Positions 57,960 through 64,000 of a stretch of DNA of 64,000 nucleotides are shown here, piece by piece. The translations under genes were made by a program, and so were the position numbers. The first letter of the stretch is position 1. Each line of letters begins with the position of its first letter. Origin of the DNA: Annona cherimola (lineage: Eukaryota > Streptophyta > Magnoliopsida > Magnoliales > Annonaceae); the NCBI GenBank assembly GCA_030490835.1, contig CM059975.1, positions 35,062,133-35,126,132 on the forward strand, given 5' to 3'. Under the pieces are notes generated by a model. It saw only the letters and a list, made by a program, of their open reading frames with translations, had not been told where the DNA came from and searched no databases.

Positions 57960-59966
57960 GGTGACACAAATGATTGGAGGCCGAGCATGCATGAAGGGGA
58001 AGTGGGACCCTTTGCGTTCTATATTTATTTCGCCTTATAAAATATTTTAAATATGACTTATTAGTAAATATTAAAAACATTTAAGACAAGCATTGATGCG
58101 GACCGTATTAAATAAGAGTCCATCAAAATGAAAATATTCAATTCAATGCAAAAATGTGGAGTGGTCCACCAGTCAGTGGGGAAACTGCAGATGATTCGGC
58201 CACAAATTAACATCGGATGTTGACACGTGGAGTAGTACTTGACATTTGATGAACGTATTCAATCCATATGCTTTACTTGAAATATAATGGGTGGGAAGAC
58301 ATGGCACTGAATATATCTTCCCTGACCAACTGAAGAGATCTTATGACGTACGGCTGAATACTTATTAATGGTCCAAAATCAATAAAAAGAGTCATTTAAT
58401 GTTCCTGGTTGAATTAATTTATGAATTCAGTACCTTATATCCGCCCTTTAATTTTTCTGTGAAAGTATTGCATGTTGCTTCATCATTTAATTTTAAGAGC
58501 ATGCATATATGCTCGCAAGCCATCACAATTCTTTTATATTACTGTAATTTTTCGTTTTCATTTTTCCTTTATATAGTATATTATTTATATACAACGGAGA
58601 AAATGCCCTAACATATAAGTTTTAATTTTTAAATATTCCTTAAATAAAAAGATTAATGTGATTTCTTTTGTATTTTGCAAATTCTCATTACAATAACATC
58701 AAAAATAATTTTCTATTACATACTGAAAAGAATGTTAATATTTTTATAGCCAAGATTTTGCAAAATTTAAAAGGCACCAAACTGATCTATATCTTGGAAG
58801 CAATTTTTTTTGGGTATTTTCTTGTATTTTCTACCACAATTTGGAAATTAAATTTCAAAATATTGTTTATATTGGGAATTAAAAAATATAAAATACCAAA
58901 TTAATCTATTTAATGAAAGGAATAATTTTAAAATAAAAATATATTTTAGGGTATTTACTGGGCTTTTTTATTAGATGTAAATATATTATTAATATTTGTA
59001 AAAGCATATTACCCATATTATATTGATAATAAAATAATATTATTAATATGTGTAGATGAAATCTTAATGGAAAGTAATTTCATACAAATGTTGTAGAATT
59101 ATGTACAGTGACATGCTTGCAATTGTACTGAAATTACATAGATACTACAACCACAGAAAAATAATCATCACTAATATTTTTAATCGTTTAAAAGGCAAGT
59201 AATTAACAATGAATAGATATAATTATTAAAATAAGTTAAAATATCACATCAATCTGTAAGATCTATATATACCAATAAAAAAAATCTGTAATATCTATAA
59301 GAAGTTCAAATGCCAGAAAAACAATCACCACTAATTTTCTGCAATGGATTGACAAAACAAGCAACAATGGAAAATGTAATTATTAAAAATTAGTTAAAAT
59401 ATCTTATTAATCTATAGTAGTATATATAACAAGTGGCTAATAGTCTAATACGTCCTTTTCTTAGTTCACATCTCATCTATCTCGACACCGAAGTAATGGT
59501 TTTTTTTTATTTTTTATCTAGTACATAACGTAATAGTGTCCCCCATGTTCACATTTAGGATGGGATAAAAATGTGATTGCGATGGAATGGACTTCAACAT
59601 TTTGCAAAAGCATTCTTCTATTCGTATTCCCAACGCAATTTTTCTAATCTTAATACACTTTTTTTCATCCTTATATAATAAGATATTTTTTCCATCCCAC
59701 ATTCTTATCCTATCTAATTTCTTAACAGAAGCATCTGACTTTTTTCTTCTCATTTTCTTCCGAGGCAACTTTCCACATAACTTGAAGCAAATGTATTTAG
59801 ATGCATTAAACGCAAGGGCAGGTGTGCATTAAATTTTAAAAAATAGTTTAAGGATACTTAAAGAATAAATCAGCCTTGAAATTAATTAGCCAGGCTTTCC
59901 GAAGTCATGTCGATATTCATAATAAATTAGAGAAAGGCCAGTAACTTAAAATAGCAAATACTTAAT
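57960..59966. other. AT-rich intergenic DNA
   Basis: No gene, promoter or repeat that I can support. Confidence 0.45.
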
Positions 59967-60350
59967 GAGGGGTGATTCTTTTGGACCGGGCACATGGGAC
60001 CCTATGTGTCTGGGCATGGGACCTTCTTAAAAATATATTTCTTTAATTTTTATTATAAATATATAGAGTTAGGTTTATTTAACCTGTAAACTAAATTTTA
60101 CTATTTTTGAATGCATTTAAGTATTTTTATTTTTAAACATAGTGACATTTTCGTAATTTCATACTCAGAAATTATGAAAAATATCACCTTTTTTTAAAAA
60201 TAAAAATACTTAAAAGTACCTAAAATGGTAAATCCTGGTTTATAGGTTAAATACACCTAGCTCTATATGTTTATAAAAAATAAAAAAAATGGATTTTCGG
60301 ACGTGATATATGGTTGCCCTCATGCACCCAGCCACATTGGATTATCCCTC
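59967..60350. mobile_element. Foldback MITE (core-sharing family)
   Basis: The element is 384 bp with 9-bp flanks ATACTTAAT (59958-59966) and ATACTTGAT (60351-60359). The ends are GAGGGGTGATTC and the complement GAGGGATAATCC. The inner core and central hairpin (AAACATAGTGACATTTTCGT) match the copy at 2575-2944. Confidence 0.7.
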
Positions 60351-61235
60351 ATACTTGATTACAAGGAGTCAGTGTCATAAATTTCAACATTGTCACTTCA
60401 TTTTGTGTTAACTTTAATAATTAAAATTTTAATTTTCTTATTTTATTCAATAATACTTATTTTATCAAGAGTACCAAAAATTATTTTTAAACAATAGTAT
60501 TTATTTTTTTCATAGTACCAAAATTATTTTAAAACAAAGTTTTGGGGTAAGCTTGCATTACTTTAAAATATTTCTATAGTTTTGCATCTGTGAAACCTCT
60601 CTTTTATATAACTTTTCTCATTTTTAATATCTTAATGGTTAGATAGAAAATTAATTCATTTAATGTATTTAGTATAATTTATATTATCATGAAAATCTTT
60701 TCAATTTCTCTAGTATTATCGTATATAGACCCCATATATAAATATATAAAATCAGTATAAGAAAATTAATTTAATATTAAATATAAGTTTTGAAATTATA
60801 TTTTCAATATTTATATCATCTAAAATCTCATTGTTATGTGAATGAATAATTTTATAAAATATTATTAGATTTTAATGTATATGTAAATGAATGTGAGCAT
60901 TTTTTATAATCTACATATGAAAATATATTTTCATTAAATGTGCCTCACGAATATATTTGACTTTGATGAAACTTGATGTCTTAACTAAAAAAAATGCATA
61001 TAACACTATAAGTAGCAAACATAGTTTTATATGCAATGGATGAACATTTGCTGCATATAATACTATAATAGCTAATGCATAGCTTAATTCTAGTTGCATA
61101 TTCATTCACTTGTTATGTTTTAGTATATGTCCCCAACTATATATAATTGCGTGACAATAAAATGTTGATCATTTTACAACTAGAAACAATAATTTTTCAT
61201 TATATGCAACAAATATTATCGTTGCATATATTACA
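60351..61235. other. AT-rich intergenic DNA
   Basis: No gene recognised. ATGCAACAAATATT-type motifs recur at 61190-61230 and 61640, flanking the next MITE. Confidence 0.4.
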
Positions 61236-61626
61236 AGGAAACGGTTGAATGCACCCAGGTGCACTGGGGTGCACTTAGACTCAGTGCACTTGAGTGCATT
61301 TAACCCTTTTTAAAAAAATTTCATCAAACTATTAATTTAAGTGTATTTGACATGTGTATTAATTTTTAATATTTTTATATATTTTAGATATTTTTCTAGA
61401 TTTTTAAAAATCAGTGGCATTTTTAGTAATTTCAAATTACTAAGATGCCATTGATTTTTAAAAATTCAAAAAAATATTTAAAATTTTCTATAAATGGTAA
61501 AAATTGATAGTATCTTAAATACACTTAGATAAATAACTATGTAAAAAATTTCAAAAAATAAAAAATGAGTATTTGCACCTGAGTGCTCAGAGTCTAAGTC
61601 CACTCAGGTGCATGTAATTGAGGTCC
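61236..61626. mobile_element. Foldback MITE (core-sharing family), TGCACCC-ended
   Basis: The element is 391 bp with 9-bp flanks TATATTACA (61227-61235) and TATATTATA (61627-61635). Repeated GTGCAC/CAGGTGCA palindromes occur near both ends. The core and central hairpin (ATCAGTGGCATTTTTAGTAA) match the 28556 copy. Confidence 0.7.
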
Positions 61627-61699
61627 TATATTATATGCAACAAATATTGTTGTTCCCTGCTAGAATAAATAAAGAATTATTTTTCACATTGGAAATCTA

Positions 61700-63490
61700 G
61701 TAAATGTAGGTATACATAGCTTAAGTGCACCCGGCAGCATAATCCTTTTTTAAACTATTTTGTTTTATGAAATTCATTTATGGGCCCAAGCATGAATATT
61801 TCATATATATAGTTTTTTATTTTTCACGTTTATAAATATTTTATTCTAAATTTTTAAAATTAAAAAATTAGGCATTTTTCATGTTTTATAGAAATCCCTA
61901 ATTTTATTAATTTTTAAAATTCGAAATAGAATATTAAAACAATAAAAACGTGTAAAAATTGTATGGAACATTCATCCTTGGAACCACAAAAAATATATAA
62001 CAATATTTTTTTAAAGGAATAAATTACGAATTGCAGCCAAGCGCACTAGATCATTCATAATATAAGACTAAGATTTGGTATACTTGGGTATACTTAGTTT
62101 AAGTGCGCCCAAGTGCATAATTCTTTTTTTTTTAATTTTTTTAGTTCTTGGAAATTCATATGTAGGTGCAAGCATTATTATCTTATATATATAATTTTTA
62201 TAGTTTTATACATATTTATTTTAAATTTTAAAAATTAAAATAGGCATTCTCATGTGTTAATTATTAAAATTTAAATAAAATATTAAAATAATAAAAATAA
62301 TAAACATTGTATATGGAAAATTCATACTTGGGGCCATATAAATATATAAAAATATGATTAAAAATAAAAATAAATTATGTGTTGCACCGAGTGTACTAAA
62401 GCTAAGAACACTGAGGTGCATTGAATCATTTATAATATAGGTGTTAGATCTATTATATTTGAATGTATTTAGCTTAAATGCACCTAGGTACATAATTTTT
62501 TTAAAAAACTTCTTTTTAGTTGTTTGAAATTTATATCTGGGTCCAAGCATTAATATCTCATATATATTTATATTTTTATAAATATTTTATTTTGAATTTT
62601 TAAAAATTAAAATAGGCATTTCTCACGTGTTAATTTTTAAAATTTAAACTAAAATGTTAAAAATAAAAAATAAAAAATTATATATGGAACATTTATAATT
62701 AGGACCACATAAATACATAAAAATATTTTTAAAAAATAAAAATAAATTACATATTGCACCAAGTATACTAAAGCTAAGTTCAATCATGTACACTAAATCA
62801 TTTATAGTAAAGGACTCAAATATGATATTGGAGTGTATTTAGCTTAAATGTACCTAAATACACCCAAATATATAATCTTTTTTAAAAATTTCTTAGTTTT
62901 TTGAAATTCATATGTGGGCCCAAGAACGAATATCTCATATAGTTTTTATATTTTTATGTTTCTAATATTTTGTTTTGAATTTTAAAAATTAAAAAAAGGC
63001 ATTTTCCATGTGCAGATGCCTAATTTTTTATTTTTTGAAATTCAAAATAGAATATTAAAAATCAAAAACATGTAAAAATCATATATGAAACATTTATGCT
63101 TGGGATCATATAAATATATAAAAATAAATTATGTATTGCATAAGGTGAACCAAAGCTAAGCGCACTCGGATACAATCAATTATTTATAATACAATATTCA
63201 AATCTATACACCTGATTGTACATAGCTTAAGTGCACCCAAGTGCATAATCTTTTTAAAATTATTTTTAATATTTTGAGATTCATATATGGGCCCAACCTA
63301 ATAGAGCTAATTTTTAATTTTAAAATTCAAAATAAAATATTAAAAATAATAAAAATGTAAAATTTATATATATGTAACATTCATGCATGGGACCACATAA
63401 ACAATATAAAATATTTTAGAAAATAAAAATAAATTATGTATTGCACCGGTGCACTAAAGCTAGGTATACCTAGGTTTGGTGAACTAAAGC
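61700..63490. repeat. Tandem array of foldback elements, five units of about 375 bp
   Basis: The unit anchor TTAAGTGCACCC (or close variant) falls at 61721, 62099, 62474, 62844 and 63227, spacings 378, 375, 370 and 383. Inside each unit TGGGCCCAAGCATGAATAT is followed about 200 bp later by its diverged complement (ATATGGAACATTCAT..TTGG), so each unit is a hairpin. Unit junctions read CACC..GTGTACTAAAGCTAAG followed by TATTTAGCTTAA. There is no coding content. Confidence 0.8.
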
Positions 63491-63895
63491 TTTGATCATG
63501 TACATTTACATGTACCATAAGTTACTATTTAATTGGCTAAAAAATGAGCCCCACATGATTATAAGATTATAATCTATTTAACTGATTATATTTAGAATTT
63601 TTTATTTATTAGTATACAAATTTTCATGCAAATTGAATGTGTATGGGTACCATTTGAAAATGATATAAAATGAACATAATAAAATAATTTGATATAAATA
63701 ACAATTTTAGAAGTTTTTTTCAATATATAAGTTATCTAAGATGTAATTTATCAATAGATAAATAATGAAATAATTTTATAAAATATTAATATATTTAAGG
63801 GAATGTAGGGCCCGTTTTGAGCAAAATATATCATAATTTATGATATATGTAGATGTATAGGATCATATTTATATACGAATATATAATCTTATATA
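63491..63895. other. AT-rich intergenic DNA
   Basis: No gene or repeat that I can support. Confidence 0.4.
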
Positions 63896-64000
63896 GAGGC
63901 ACAATCTTGTTAGGTGGAGCTAAGTAATGGCTTACTTAGTCCATGCCAAAAAAATATTTAAAAAAATTTCTTCTTTTTTTCTTAAACTTATTAATCTAGA
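63896..64000 (+). mobile_element. Left end of a core-sharing MITE cut by the window end
   Basis: CAATCTTGTTAG, then GGAGCTAAGTAATGGCTTAC, a T-rich stretch and AAACTTATTAATCTAGA matches the left half of the 46483 element. The right half lies outside the window. Confidence 0.5.

Overview
The window is plant nuclear DNA: AT-rich, spliceosomal GT..AG introns, simple repeats, and dense LTR-retrotransposon, hAT, Mutator-like and MITE debris. It holds one convincing host protein-coding gene. On the minus strand at 40586-51458 is a class IV homeodomain-leucine zipper gene (HDG2-like). I resolved it into 11 coding exons that stay in frame through every junction and give 774 residues: homeodomain, zipper-loop-zipper with CPNCGG, START, and the long conserved C-terminal half. 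It suggests a flowering plant; the species is not identifiable by eye.

Layout. 1-5.65 kb: AT-rich intergenic DNA with foldback elements and a 309-bp tandem duplication. 5.65-9.63 kb: a transposon nest, with a 2.25-kb Mutator-like element (9-bp target duplication) carrying two pieces of a fasciclin (FAS1) gene, a Tourist-like MITE and a hAT element. 11.2-13.6 kb: a perfect-arm foldback element, a Ty3/gypsy gag remnant and a possible solo LTR. 13.9-25.4 kb: gypsy-like LTR material with a 50-bp minisatellite, fused to and interrupting a decayed Ty1/copia element (gag, protease, integrase tail, RT, RNase H), itself hit by hAT elements. 25.5-27.5 kb: a 2-kb hAT element. 28.2-28.9 kb: two adjacent MITEs. 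29.8-34.4 kb: a satellite-like array split by a 3,073-bp solo LTR (TSD ATACG) that contains a fragment of a basic 7S globulin/EDGP-like aspartic-protease-fold gene. 34.4-40.5 kb: intergenic DNA with a further hAT element. 40.6-52.1 kb: the HDG2-like gene and its 5' leader. 52.1-64 kb: upstream intergenic DNA with a copia RNase H remnant, another hAT copy, two MITEs and a five-unit 375-bp tandem array of foldback elements.

Two themes stand out. First, about a dozen small elements with different outer ends share one inner palindromic core, and most have 9-bp target duplications. Second, host gene fragments have been captured twice, once by a Mutator-like element and once inside a retrotransposon LTR. 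No prokaryotic features, CRISPR arrays, rRNA genes or convincing tRNA genes were seen.
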